From an uncultured Oxalobacter sp. (GTDB taxonomy: Bacteria; Pseudomonadota; Gammaproteobacteria; Burkholderiales; Burkholderiaceae_D), in the NCBI GenBank assembly GCA_934270705.1, contig CAKQQG010000028.1:1-20910 (forward strand): a stretch of 20,910 nt of DNA, written 5' to 3'. A model generated the notes under the pieces. The model saw only the letters and a program-made list of their open reading frames with translations. It was not told the DNA's origin and did no database searches. This document shows positions 1 through 7,524 of the stretch, piece by piece. How positions within the stretch are numbered: the stretch's first letter is position 1; each line of letters begins with the position of its first letter. The translations under genes and the position numbers were made by a program.

Positions 1-196
1 CGAGAAGTTTTTCCAGAATTTCGGAAGTGAAGGTCGATACCTGGGATATATGGTCTTGCTGTCGAAGTTCACCAAGGCGGTCGCACCATTGCTGCAATAC
101 CATTTTCCGGGAATCAAGGTTCAACTGCTTTAGCTCGGACTCTAGCATCTGCGTATGGAAAAGTGTCTGTGAGGGATTCTTTTGTATATTTTCCAT
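1..196 (-). CDS. Partial unidentified protein, N-terminal 65 residues, runs off left edge
   Basis: An open frame on the minus strand begins at ATG (194-196) and reaches position 1 without a stop, so only the first 65 residues are visible. It begins MENIQKNPSQTLFH and is polar, glutamine- and leucine-rich and probably helical, with no signal peptide or membrane segment. A GGGA element lies about 8 bases before the ATG and could be a weak ribosome binding site. I do not recognise the family. The layout (charged helix, then a segment ending in EILEKLL) vaguely recalls the N-termini of some large restriction-modification proteins, but this is a guess. Base composition is somewhat AT-richer than the genes to the right. 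The gene follows dsbA on the same strand but lies beyond a probable terminator. Confidence 0.5.
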   Translation of the reverse strand, partial: MENIQKNPSQTLFHTQMLESELKQLNLDSRKMVLQQWCDRLGELRQQDHISQVSTFTSEILEKLL

Positions 197-257
197 CGAT
201 TTTTCCCGTTAGAAAGTAGTTTGATATTCAGAAAACAAGTTTAATCGTTTATCGGTC

Positions 258-323
258 AAAAAAACAATATACCCCGTATCCGGTTTCAAACCTTACCTTG
301 CAGCAGGATATACCGGATAACGG
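258..323 (-). terminator. Probable terminator after the dsbA-like gene
   Basis: Read on the minus strand, the arm CCGTTATCCGGT (312-323) can pair with ACCGGATACGG (274-284) with one bulged base. The loop is about 27 bases. The arm is followed after about ten bases by a run of seven T (258-264). The position just past the dsbA stop fits the end of the argS-SPOR-dsbA transcript. The long loop and the distance to the T run make it less canonical than the other terminators here. Confidence 0.45.
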
Positions 324-346
324 TCTGGCAATAACTGAAAGCGGGA

Positions 347-1036
347 TCATTTACGTTGTGCAGTTTTTCCCTTTTTGGCTTGCCGGACAAGTGCATCCAT
401 TACTTTCAGTGTTTGCCTGTGCATTTCTTCTTCGGAAAGATCCATATTGTTTCCCGAACTGACAATAGCCGGGGATGTCAGATATTTCCCGTCAATAGCG
501 ATCATGGGGACCCCCTCGATTTCGTAGGATGACTGCATTTCCACAGCCTTGTCGCATAGAACCTGAACATAAAACGACTGGTACATTTCCATGAATTTCT
601 TGCGATCAATGCCATGCTGTTCGATGAAATCGAAAATCTGGTCATCTGTTCTCAGGGAAACATGCTGGATCTGTATGGCATCGAAGATCTTGTGATGGAG
701 TTCGTTTGTCAGCACATCCATTGCGGAAAGTGTGTAGAACAGTTTCTGGTGCAAAGCCATGGATTCGCTGAACTTGACGACAACACGTTTGAATACGACA
801 TCTTTTTTATGTTTTCTGGCCCAGTTCGTCAGGGATGTGTCGAATGCATAGCAGTGAGGACAGAAATAGCCGAAAAATTCGATGACCTCGACCTTGTTTC
901 CGGTATCGGTTGATTGCGGCGTGGAGAGTACCTGATAATCGACATTTTTGACGGGAGCCGAAGGAGAGGCGAACGCGGCGAAGGCCATGAGGCCCAGCGA
1001 CATGAGCGCAATCCAGCGAGAAAAAAATTTCATCAT
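347..1036 (-). CDS. dsbA: Thiol:disulfide interchange protein, DsbA family
   Basis: Periplasmic thioredoxin-fold oxidoreductase that introduces disulfides into exported proteins; in the known pathway DsbB reoxidises it. The 229-residue product starts with a Sec signal peptide (basic start, hydrophobic residues about 8-23, likely cleavage after AFA or AFASP). The active site CPHC is at residues 59-62, inside FFGYFCPHCYAFD. The cis-proline loop EGVPM puts the proline near residue 177. A helical insertion lies between, as in E. coli DsbA, and the length is slightly above that protein. A third cysteine (C161) is present, which E. coli DsbA lacks. Two adjacent ATGs (1036 and 1033) are possible starts. 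The gene starts 4 bases after the SPOR gene stop and has only a weak ribosome site, so translational coupling is likely. The C-terminus is lysine/arginine-rich. Confidence 0.93.
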   Translation of the reverse strand: MMKFFSRWIALMSLGLMAFAAFASPSAPVKNVDYQVLSTPQSTDTGNKVEVIEFFGYFCPHCYAFDTSLTNWARKHKKDVVFKRVVVKFSESMALHQKLFYTLSAMDVLTNELHHKIFDAIQIQHVSLRTDDQIFDFIEQHGIDRKKFMEMYQSFYVQVLCDKAVEMQSSYEIEGVPMIAIDGKYLTSPAIVSSGNNMDLSEEEMHRQTLKVMDALVRQAKKGKTAQRK

Positions 1037-1040
1037 TTTG

Positions 1041-1559
1041 CTATCTTGTTGAGCGGGTGACCGTGGTTTGGATACCGTGCTGTTTCAGGCGGTTCTGTGC
1101 GTTGAGTGCGGCAGCATTGCCTTTGTAGGGTCCAAGACGCACACGATAGATACTGCCGTTGCCCGATGTGACTTCGGAAATATGAGAACCGAAGCCAAGG
1201 AGCGCCAGATTGCCACGCATGTTTTCAGCCTCTTTTTTGTTACGGAAAGCACCGGCCTGAAGATAACAGATGGTTTTATCTTCCACAGATTCCTGCGGCG
1301 AAGCGGTCTGGGAAGCTGAAGTATCCGCCATAACCGGTTTCGGAGTCTCCTTGTCGTAAAGAGACTGGTTCGGGTCAGCCGCAGGAGAACTGACCGTGGC
1401 CGGAACCGGTGTATTGTCGGGTTTGTCCTTTCTTGCCGCGAAAGGAATCGGAGTTTTAGTCACCATCATGGCGACGATGACGGCGATGACCAGACCGGTT
1501 ATCAGACCAACGATGAAACCGAAAAGCGCACCGCTTCTTTGTTTTTTCAGAGCTGCCAT
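1041..1559 (-). CDS. SPOR-domain inner-membrane protein (FtsN/DedD-like)
   Basis: A 172-residue bitopic membrane protein. After a short basic N-terminus there is one hydrophobic helix (about residues 12-32), then a proline/serine/threonine-rich linker (about 40-95), then a C-terminal SPOR domain (about 97-170) containing YLQAGAFRNKKEAE and YRVRLGPYKG. SPOR domains bind denuded septal peptidoglycan, so a role at the division site is likely by family. Whether this is the organism's FtsN or another SPOR protein cannot be told from sequence alone, as there is no cell-division gene beside it. It lies 8 bases after argS and 4 bases before dsbA, consistent with a three-gene operon. This argS-SPOR-dsbA order is, to my knowledge, common in betaproteobacteria. 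Confidence 0.88.
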   Translation of the reverse strand: MAALKKQRSGALFGFIVGLITGLVIAVIVAMMVTKTPIPFAARKDKPDNTPVPATVSSPAADPNQSLYDKETPKPVMADTSASQTASPQESVEDKTICYLQAGAFRNKKEAENMRGNLALLGFGSHISEVTSGNGSIYRVRLGPYKGNAAALNAQNRLKQHGIQTTVTRSTR

Positions 1560-1566
1560 ATAACAC

Positions 1567-3282
1567 TCACATTTTTACCGGAGCGGAAACACCGAGCAAA
1601 GCCAGTCCGTTGTGCAAAACCTGACGGGTTGCCTTCAACAGGGCCAGACGTGCCAGTTTCGTCGGTTCGTCATCGACAAGAAAACGTTCGGCATTATAGT
1701 AACCATGCAGTTCTCCGGCGAGTTCGCGCAAGTAAAAGGCGATCAGGTGCGGACTCAGTTCATCCTGCGCGCGGGCAAGTATATCCGGATAATCGGCCAG
1801 TTTGGTCAGCAGAGCGTTTTCATGGGAAGAAACCAGCGGGGAAAGATCCACATTGTCCAGAACGGACTCGTCTCCGCCCCATTGCGCGAAGACGGAACAG
1901 ATACGCGCATGGGCATATTGTACGTAATAGACCGGATTTTCGTCGGATTGCGAAAGCGCCAGATCAATGTCGAATACGAACTCGGTATCGGCCTTCCTTG
2001 AGATCAGAAAAAAACGAACCGCATCACGACCTTTTGCGATATCTCCCGCACCCGACCATTCGATCAAATCCCTGACTGTTACATAAGAGCCGGCACGTTT
2101 TGAAATCTTGACTTCGGCTCCGTCTTTCATGACGGTGACCATTTTATGCAAAACATAGTCGGGAAATCCTGCCGGAATTCCCCGATTGACTGCCTGAAGA
2201 CCGGCACGGACGCGGGCGACAGTACCGTGGTGATCGCTGCCCTGCACATTGATGACCTTGTCGAAACCACGTTTCCATTTGTTGATATGGTAGGCGACAT
2301 CCGGTACGAAATAGGTATATGTGCCATCGGTTTTTCGCATGACACGATCCTTGTCGTCGCCGTATTCCGTGGTTTTCAGCCACAATGCGCCTTCTTTTTC
2401 AAAAGTTTTGCCTTCACGGGTCAGTGTATCGACCGTTTCCTGAACCTTGCCGTCTCGGTAAAGCGAAGATTCCAGAAAGAAGTTGTCGAAATGAATGCCG
2501 AAAGCGTTCAGATCGTTGTCCTGTTCGTTACGAAGGTAAGCCACAGAGAATTCTCGGATCGATTGCAAATCGTCAGCGTTTCCGGATGCCGTGACAGTCG
2601 GACAATTTCTGGCGGTGACGGTTTTCTTTGCCATAAAATCCGCAGCGATATCGGCGATATAGTCGCCGTTATAAGCGCTTTCAGGCCAGCCGGCATCGCC
2701 CGGTTTCAGTCCTTTGGCACGTGCCTGCACGGAACGGGTCAGATTGTCGATCTGTACGCCGGCATCATTGTAATAAAATTCGCGTGTGACTTCATAACCC
2801 TGCGTTTCGAACAGGGCCGATATGGCGTCACCCAGTGCGCCCTGACGGCCATGACCGACATGAAGCGGACCTGTCGGATTGGCAGAGACGAATTCGACCA
2901 TGACTTTCTTGCCTGCCCCACGATTGCCGTAACCGTATTTTTCCTTCTGTTCGAGCACGGTGCGGACGACGCTTTGTTTGGCTGCCGGGGTCAATCGCAG
3001 GTTGATAAAACCCGGACCGGCGATTTCGCCGGATGCGACCAGTTCACGGGATCCTGATGCAGCCAGAACATTATCCAGAATGGTTTTTGCGATTTCACGC
3101 GGATTTTTTTTGAGTGGTTTTGCCAGTTGCATGGCAATGTTGCAGGCAATATCGCCATGGGCGGCATCGCGTGGTCTTTCCAGCGAAATGACTGGTTGTT
3201 TGGCCAGGTCGCTTCCCTTTGTCAGTGCATTGACCGCATTCTGAAAGAGACTGGTGATCTGTTGTTTTTGTTGAGCAAGCAT
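1567..3282 (-). CDS. argS: Arginyl-tRNA synthetase
   Basis: Class I aminoacyl-tRNA synthetase that charges tRNA-Arg with arginine in the cytoplasm. At 571 residues it is normal size. The N-terminal Arg-specific domain occupies about residues 1-110. The HIGH-type signature is HVGH at 141-144, within [16 protein letters not shown]. The KMSKS-like loop is KISKRAG at 392-398, following VMKDGAEV. The C-terminal DALR anticodon-binding domain starts near residue 450 and includes [14 protein letters not shown], typical of ArgRS. No Shine-Dalgarno sequence is evident before the ATG at 3280-3282. A consensus -10 box lies about 60 bases upstream, and the gene is first in the argS-SPOR-dsbA operon. Confidence 0.97.
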   Translation of the reverse strand: MLAQQKQQITSLFQNAVNALTKGSDLAKQPVISLERPRDAAHGDIACNIAMQLAKPLKKNPREIAKTILDNVLAASGSRELVASGEIAGPGFINLRLTPAAKQSVVRTVLEQKEKYGYGNRGAGKKVMVEFVSANPTGPLHVGHGRQGALGDAISALFETQGYEVTREFYYNDAGVQIDNLTRSVQARAKGLKPGDAGWPESAYNGDYIADIAADFMAKKTVTARNCPTVTASGNADDLQSIREFSVAYLRNEQDNDLNAFGIHFDNFFLESSLYRDGKVQETVDTLTREGKTFEKEGALWLKTTEYGDDKDRVMRKTDGTYTYFVPDVAYHINKWKRGFDKVINVQGSDHHGTVARVRAGLQAVNRGIPAGFPDYVLHKMVTVMKDGAEVKISKRAGSYVTVRDLIEWSGAGDIAKGRDAVRFFLISRKADTEFVFDIDLALSQSDENPVYYVQYAHARICSVFAQWGGDESVLDNVDLSPLVSSHENALLTKLADYPDILARAQDELSPHLIAFYLRELAGELHGYYNAERFLVDDEPTKLARLALLKATRQVLHNGLALLGVSAPVKM

Positions 3283-3342
3283 GAAAATAGAAAACGGTAT
3301 TAAAACAATATGTCAGAGCGCCCTGTAAGGCTTTAAAAGGAA

Positions 3343-3348
3343 ATTATA
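3343..3348 (-). promoter_or_regulatory. Candidate -10 box for the argS operon
   Basis: On the minus strand this reads TATAAT, a perfect sigma-70 -10 hexamer, about 60 bases upstream of the argS ATG. No good TTGACA-like -35 is found at 16-18 bases spacing. It lies between the terminator of the preceding gene and argS, where a promoter is expected. Confidence 0.5.
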
Positions 3349-3413
3349 CTGTTTGTCTGTATTGAATGGTGCGATTGCGGATCGCTTTGCGGCAATACGA
3401 TAAAATTGGTACG

Positions 3414-3442
3414 AAAAACGCCTGACATCGTCAGGCGTTTTT
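3414..3442 (-). terminator. Rho-independent terminator of the Spy-like gene
   Basis: A perfect 12-base inverted repeat (AAAACGCCTGAC, 3415-3426, against GTCAGGCGTTTT, 3430-3441) with a 3-base loop. It carries five T on either strand, so it could work in both directions. It lies about 20 bases past the stop of the minus-strand Spy-like gene and upstream of the argS promoter. Confidence 0.88.
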
Positions 3443-3462
3443 GATCAAACTGCATCGGCAAA

Positions 3463-3975
3463 TCACCGTCTTCCCGGGCCGCCGCGGCGGAAGCGTGGAT
3501 GGTACATGGATTCACTGTCGAACGTTTTTTGTTGTTCCGGAGTCAGCGTCGCATAGAAGGTTTTCAGGGCAGCCAGCTGATCCGTCAAGGCCTGTTCGTG
3601 TGCTTTCATCCTGTCAATCATGGTTTGCATTCTTTCAGGCGACGTCATTTTTTCGAGATCGGCACGACGAACCGGTTTCCATGCTTCCAGGTTCTTGTCG
3701 GCGACGGCGGTATAGTCTGCCCATGCCTTTTCCTGTTCGGCATTCAGCTTGAGTTTGTCATGCAATACGGTGCGACGATATTGATGATAATCTTTCCAGG
3801 ATTCATGTGACCAGTGATGAAAGCCATAGCCAGGTCCGGGACCACCTACGGGGCAACCTACATAATCATCATTGTCAGTGGATTGGGTTTGCGCGAATGC
3901 GCCGGTTGTGATGCTGGCAGCACAAAGTCCAGCAGCGGCGATTCCTGCCACAAGAAGTTTGTTCAGTTTTTTCAT
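3463..3975 (-). CDS. Spy/CpxP-like periplasmic protein with LTxxQ motifs
   Basis: A 170-residue exported protein. A Sec signal peptide ends at about residue 28 (AFA, then QT). The mature part begins with a Gly/Pro/aromatic stretch (GGPGPGYGFHHW), then two LTxxQ-type motifs: LNAEQ at 77-81 and LTPEQ at 144-148. These lie in a largely helical, charged region, the layout of the Spy/CpxP family of periplasmic chaperones and envelope-stress sensors. The tail is arginine/glycine-rich (RFRRGGPGRR). An AAAGGAAA ribosome site precedes the ATG. It is a single-gene unit with its own terminator; no two-component regulator lies beside it. Chaperone function is inferred from the family. It could instead belong to metal-responsive LTxxQ proteins, since His residues occur near the N-terminus. 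Confidence 0.85.
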   Translation of the reverse strand: MKKLNKLLVAGIAAAGLCAASITTGAFAQTQSTDNDDYVGCPVGGPGPGYGFHHWSHESWKDYHQYRRTVLHDKLKLNAEQEKAWADYTAVADKNLEAWKPVRRADLEKMTSPERMQTMIDRMKAHEQALTDQLAALKTFYATLTPEQQKTFDSESMYHPRFRRGGPGRR

Positions 3976-4020
3976 ACGGTTTCCTTTCAGAGCGAATAGA
4001 TCATGAATGCGTCAGGAAAC

Positions 4021-4026
4021 AGTATA
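4021..4026 (-). promoter_or_regulatory. Candidate -10 box for the Spy-like gene
   Basis: The minus strand reads TATACT, 5 of 6 to the sigma-70 consensus, about 45 bases upstream of the Spy-like ATG. A poor -35 (TTACAT) sits 17 bases further upstream, so an activator may be required. Confidence 0.4.
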
Positions 4027-4151
4027 AGATGGCTCAAACTCGCATGTAAGGGGGGTCGGTAAGTATTGTGTAACAGTTTGTTGCCGGTGTTTTTTTGAAA
4101 ATTGACGAAAGATAACGACACAATATCCGGAATTATTCGTGAGGCGGCCAC

Positions 4152-4180
4152 AAAAAAGGCAGCCGACCGGCTGCCTTTTT
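4152..4180 (-). terminator. Rho-independent terminator of the FAH-family gene
   Basis: The inverted repeat AAAAAGGCAGCC / GGCTGCCTTTTT around a GACC loop begins 18 bases after the stop of the minus-strand FAH-family gene. On the minus strand it ends in a run of six T. The flanking A and T runs mean it could also act on the plus strand. Confidence 0.87.
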
Positions 4181-4197
4181 CGGATTGAAGTGGCGAA

Positions 4198-4971
4198 TCA
4201 GGCTTCGTATTTGTTGACCAGATGACCGACACCGTCGATGACGACTTCCACGGTACTGCCCGGTTTCATGGAACCGACGCCGACGGACGTACCGCAGGAA
4301 ATGATATCGCCCGGTTCGAGGGTCATATCATGAGAAATCATGCTGACGAGCTTGAACGGCTGGAAAATCATGTCGCTGACAGGATAATTCTGACGTTCCT
4401 GGCCATTCAGGATAGTCTTGATAACCAGTTTGGTCGGATCATCAATACCCGAAACGATGCCCGGGCCGAAGGAACCGAAGGTATCGAAACCCTTGGCGCG
4501 AGTCCACTGCGCAAAGGTCGGGTCTTTCTGGATCAGTTGACCTGCGGTAACGTCATTGGAGCAGGTGTAGCCGAAAATATAGTTCGGCGCATCGGCTTCA
4601 GAAACTTCCTTGCAGCGTTTGCCGATCACGATACCCAATTCACCTTCATAGACAACCTTGCCGTCATAGGAATTCGGTTTTCTGACGACATCGCCGTCGG
4701 CGATATAGGCGGTGCTGGGTTTCAGGAGATAGAGCGGTTCTTCCGGAATGGCAACGCCCAGTTTGGTTGACAGCGCATAGAAATTGTTCCACAACAGAAT
4801 CATTTTGCTGGGCGAACAAGGCGTCAGCAACTTGACATCGGACAGCTTGACCGATTCGCCGGCAGGCTGAGGATTGTCGAACATATTGCCGTTGTAAACG
4901 GAAATCGTATCTCCTTCAAGTGTGCCGAATTTGACTGCATCGCCTTGTTGAAAGCGTACCCAAGTTTTCAT
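4198..4971 (-). CDS. Fumarylacetoacetate hydrolase (FAH) family protein
   Basis: A 257-residue cytoplasmic enzyme of the FAH superfamily, which hydrolyses, decarboxylates or isomerises beta-diketo or acylpyruvate-type acids with a bound divalent metal. A short N-terminal domain (about 1-50) precedes the catalytic fold. Metal ligands are recognisable as E109 and E111 in YEGELGIVIGK and D140 in CSNDVTA. The catalytic-type lysine is K160 in RAKGFDTFGSFGP, and the end has GDIISCGTSVGVG. The segment that is usually N-Y-x-x-H in FAHD1-type enzymes reads NNFYALSTKLG here, so the usual histidine appears absent. The substrate cannot be assigned. A strong GGAGAG ribosome site precedes the ATG. It stands between icd and the Spy-like gene with its own terminator, so it is probably monocistronic. 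Confidence 0.9.
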   Translation of the reverse strand: MKTWVRFQQGDAVKFGTLEGDTISVYNGNMFDNPQPAGESVKLSDVKLLTPCSPSKMILLWNNFYALSTKLGVAIPEEPLYLLKPSTAYIADGDVVRKPNSYDGKVVYEGELGIVIGKRCKEVSEADAPNYIFGYTCSNDVTAGQLIQKDPTFAQWTRAKGFDTFGSFGPGIVSGIDDPTKLVIKTILNGQERQNYPVSDMIFQPFKLVSMISHDMTLEPGDIISCGTSVGVGSMKPGSTVEVVIDGVGHLVNKYEA

Positions 4972-4996
4972 CTTCTCTCCTTAGTAAACATTCAAA

Positions 4997-5009
4997 TCCC
5001 TGTCAGGGA
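4997..5009. repeat. Short perfect inverted repeat in the FAH gene leader
   Basis: TCCCTG and CAGGGA arms around a single base lie about 26 bases upstream of the FAH-family start codon. The site could form a small hairpin in the leader or be a dyad for a DNA-binding protein. No function is visible. Confidence 0.35.
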
Positions 5010-5044
5010 CATGAAAATGGTATTCCATAAAACTGAAACAGCAT

Positions 5045-5074
5045 GTCCGGTATCTGACCGGACAATTTTTATTA
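5045..5074 (+). terminator. Orphan terminator-like hairpin on the plus strand
   Basis: GTCCGGT (5045-5051) and ACCGGAC (5057-5063) form a 7-bp stem with a 5-base loop, followed on the plus strand by AATTTTTATTATT. That is the form of an intrinsic terminator, but no plus-strand gene precedes it. On the minus strand it would be a hairpin in the FAH-gene leader. Confidence 0.4.
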
Positions 5075-5208
5075 TTAACAGTCAGCCAGGATGAATCATC
5101 ATAACCGAACTGATGGAAAATTTGTATCGGCAATAAAAAGTTTTCGTTTTTGTCGATACAGTTCTTCACGAAAATACCGGTGCGGGAAATGTTCAAATAC
5201 GCGATAAC

Positions 5209-5232
5209 CGGACAGCCGGAACCGGCTGTCCG
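5209..5232 (-). repeat. Strong inverted repeat just after icd
   Basis: An 11-bp perfect inverted repeat (CGGACAGCCGG / CCGGCTGTCCG, AA centre) lies 8 bases past the icd stop. On the minus strand it is followed by GTTATCGCGTATTTG, with no real T run, so it may protect the 3' end or act with Rho rather than terminate by itself. Confidence 0.6.
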
Positions 5233-5240
5233 TGACGGTT

Positions 5241-6494
5241 TTACATGAATGAAATCATGATATCGCCGAATTCGGACGTGGAAACTTCCCGTGCGTCGCT
5301 CATCAGGCGGGCGAAATCGCTGGTGACCTGTCTGGACGAAATGGCTTTTTGCATGGAAGCGATGACCAGATCGGCCGCTTCGGTCCAGCCGATATGACGC
5401 AGCATCATTTCGGCCGACAGAATCAGTGAGCCCGGATTGACGTTGTTCTGTCCGGCCAGTGACGGGGCGGTACCGTGCGTTGCTTCGAAAATGGCAACCG
5501 AGTCCGATATGTTGGCACCCGGAGCGATACCGATACCGCCGACCTGTGCGGCCAGCGCATCGGAGATGTAGTCGCCATTCAGGTTCAATGTTGCCAGCAC
5601 GCTGAATTCAGCCGGACGCAGCAGGATTTCCTGAAGGAAAGCATCTGCCAGCACATCCTTGATGACGATTTCACGACCAGTTTTCGGGTTTTTGAAACGG
5701 CACCATGGGCCCTTGCCGATGACTTCGGCGCCGAATTCGCGTTTGGCCAGCGCATAACCCCAGTCACGGAAGCTGCCCTCTGTGAATTTCATGATATTGC
5801 CCTTGTGAACCAGCGTGACGGAAGGACGGTCGTTATCGATGGCATACTGGATCGCCTTGCGTACGAGTCGCTCGGTACCTTCCCGGGAAACCGGTTTGAT
5901 ACCGATACCGGATGTTTTCGGGAAACGGATCTGGCTGACACCCATTTCGCGTACCAGAAAATCGATGACTTTTTTCGCTTCGGGAGTGCCCTCCGCCCAC
6001 TCGATACCGGCATAAATGTCTTCGGTGTTTTCACGGAAAATGACCATGTTGGTTTTTTCCGGTTCGCGTAACGGTGACGGAACACCCTGGAAATAACGTA
6101 CCGGGCGCAGACAGACATAGAGATCAAGCCGCTGTCTCATGGCGACGTTCAGGGAACGGATACCGCCGCCGATCGGCGTAGTCAACGGACCCTTGATCGA
6201 AATGACGAATTCCTTCAGGGCATCGAGCGTTTCTTCAGGCAACCAGACGTTCTCGCCATAGACCTTGAGGGATTTTTCGCCTGCATAGACTTCCATCCAT
6301 TCGATTTTCCGTTTGCCGGCATAGGCTTTTTCGACAGCGGCATCAATGACCTTACGCATGACGGGCGTGACGTCGATACCGATGCCGTCGCCTTCGATAA
6401 ACGGAATGATGGGATGATCGGATACGTTCAGCGAAAAGTCAGGATTGACCGTGATTTTTTCACCGGACTGCGGTACTTGAATATGTTGGTACAT
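5241..6494 (-). CDS. icd: Isocitrate dehydrogenase, dimeric E. coli Icd type; cofactor uncertain
   Basis: A TCA-cycle enzyme that oxidatively decarboxylates isocitrate to 2-oxoglutarate. The 417 residues align without gaps, offset by one, to the E. coli enzyme. The substrate loop [18 protein letters not shown] contains S114, matching the phosphorylatable Ser113. Catalytic and metal-site segments are conserved, for example [13 protein letters not shown] and [16 protein letters not shown]. However, the NADP-binding loop HGTAPKYAG of E. coli reads HGTAPSLAG here (S345, L346), and the later tyrosine (Y391 in E. coli) is S392. R293 and R396, matching E. coli R292 and R395, are kept. Annotation as NADP-dependent should therefore be treated with caution. 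A GGAGAATCAG ribosome site precedes the ATG. No terminator is visible between secF and icd, so read-through is possible. Confidence 0.96.
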   Translation of the reverse strand: MYQHIQVPQSGEKITVNPDFSLNVSDHPIIPFIEGDGIGIDVTPVMRKVIDAAVEKAYAGKRKIEWMEVYAGEKSLKVYGENVWLPEETLDALKEFVISIKGPLTTPIGGGIRSLNVAMRQRLDLYVCLRPVRYFQGVPSPLREPEKTNMVIFRENTEDIYAGIEWAEGTPEAKKVIDFLVREMGVSQIRFPKTSGIGIKPVSREGTERLVRKAIQYAIDNDRPSVTLVHKGNIMKFTEGSFRDWGYALAKREFGAEVIGKGPWCRFKNPKTGREIVIKDVLADAFLQEILLRPAEFSVLATLNLNGDYISDALAAQVGGIGIAPGANISDSVAIFEATHGTAPSLAGQNNVNPGSLILSAEMMLRHIGWTEAADLVIASMQKAISSRQVTSDFARLMSDAREVSTSEFGDIMISFM

Positions 6495-6555
6495 CTGATT
6501 CTCCGGATAAATACGAGCTGTAATGTGAAATTGAAAACGGTTGATTTAAGTTCGC

Positions 6556-7497
6556 TTACACGACTGCGCCGTCGGCATTGCCCTTTTCCTTGACAGGTTT
6601 GACAAGGTCTTCACGCTTGATACCCAGCCACATGGCCACGGCTGCCGCCACAAAGACAGAAGAATAAATACCGAAACAAATACCGATTGTGAGGGCCAGC
6701 GCGAAATTGTGGAGTGTCGGGCCGCCGAAAATCAGCATCGACAGAACCATAATCTGGGTGGAGCCATGCGTGATGATCGTTCTGGAAATGGTACTGGTAA
6801 TCGCATGATTGACGATTTCCATCACGCTCTTTTTTCGCAGAATACGGAAATTTTCGCGGATTCTGTCGAAAATGATGACGGACTCATTGACGGAGTACCC
6901 CAGAATCGCCAGAACGGCAGCCAGCACCGACAGGGAAAATTCCCATTCGAAAAAAGCGAAAAAGCCAAGGATGATGACGATATCATGCAAATTGGCGATG
7001 ATCGCCGAAACGGCATATTTCCATTCGAAACGGAATGCCAGATAGATAATGATGCCGATGACGACCATGCCTAGCGCCATCAGTCCGTCATGTGTCAGGT
7101 CATCGCCGACTTGCGGGCCGACGAATTCGACACGCTGGAGATGGGCATCCGGATTTTGCTCAAGCAAAGCCGCCATGACTTTCTCGCTTTGTTGTGCCGA
7201 AGTCATGTTTTTCTGGATCGGCAGGTTGATCATGACGTCCTGGGCGCGACCGAAGTTCTGTACCTGAAAATCGTCACCGAAACCGAGTTTGCGGATAGTG
7301 TCACGAATGCGCTCCAGATCGGCGGCATTCTGGTAGGAAACTTCCATGACGGTTCCGCCCGTGAATTCCACGGAAAGATGCAGCCCCTTGTGCCACAGAA
7401 AAAACACGGCAACCAGAAAAGTGATGAGTGAAATGATATTGAAGATCAGCGCATGGCGCATGAAAGGAATATCTTTTTTGATCCGGAAAAATTCCAT
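6556..7497 (-). CDS. secF: Protein translocase subunit SecF
   Basis: Inner-membrane RND-family subunit that, with SecD and YajC, uses the proton motive force to pull exported proteins through SecYEG. The 313-residue protein has TM1 at about residues 17-35, then a periplasmic P1-type domain containing LSVEFTGGT, then the conserved FVGPQVG (125-131). A C-terminal bundle of five membrane helices follows, with the signature GYSVNESVIIFDRIREN (200-216); this region is more often GYSLNDTVVVFDRIREN. The tail is charged and cytoplasmic. It begins 27 bases after secD, in the usual order. Confidence 0.97.
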   Translation of the reverse strand: MEFFRIKKDIPFMRHALIFNIISLITFLVAVFFLWHKGLHLSVEFTGGTVMEVSYQNAADLERIRDTIRKLGFGDDFQVQNFGRAQDVMINLPIQKNMTSAQQSEKVMAALLEQNPDAHLQRVEFVGPQVGDDLTHDGLMALGMVVIGIIIYLAFRFEWKYAVSAIIANLHDIVIILGFFAFFEWEFSLSVLAAVLAILGYSVNESVIIFDRIRENFRILRKKSVMEIVNHAITSTISRTIITHGSTQIMVLSMLIFGGPTLHNFALALTIGICFGIYSSVFVAAAVAMWLGIKREDLVKPVKEKGNADGAVV

Positions 7498-7524
7498 GTC
7501 GTATCCTGTTTTCCTGTCAAAGAC

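Noticed and set aside
2146..3057. Long open frame of 303 codons on the plus strand inside argS
   Set aside because: It lies antisense to a clearly conserved synthetase gene, with low-complexity, non-family sequence; it is a shadow frame.
4981..5196. 71-codon minus-strand frame between icd and the FAH gene
   Set aside because: It has no ribosome site, no recognisable protein features, and overlaps two hairpins; probably non-coding.
6508..6536. TTTCAA and TATTTA spaced by 17 bases upstream of icd on the minus strand, as an icd promoter
   Set aside because: The predicted transcription start would fall at the icd ribosome binding site, so the mRNA would lack a usable leader.
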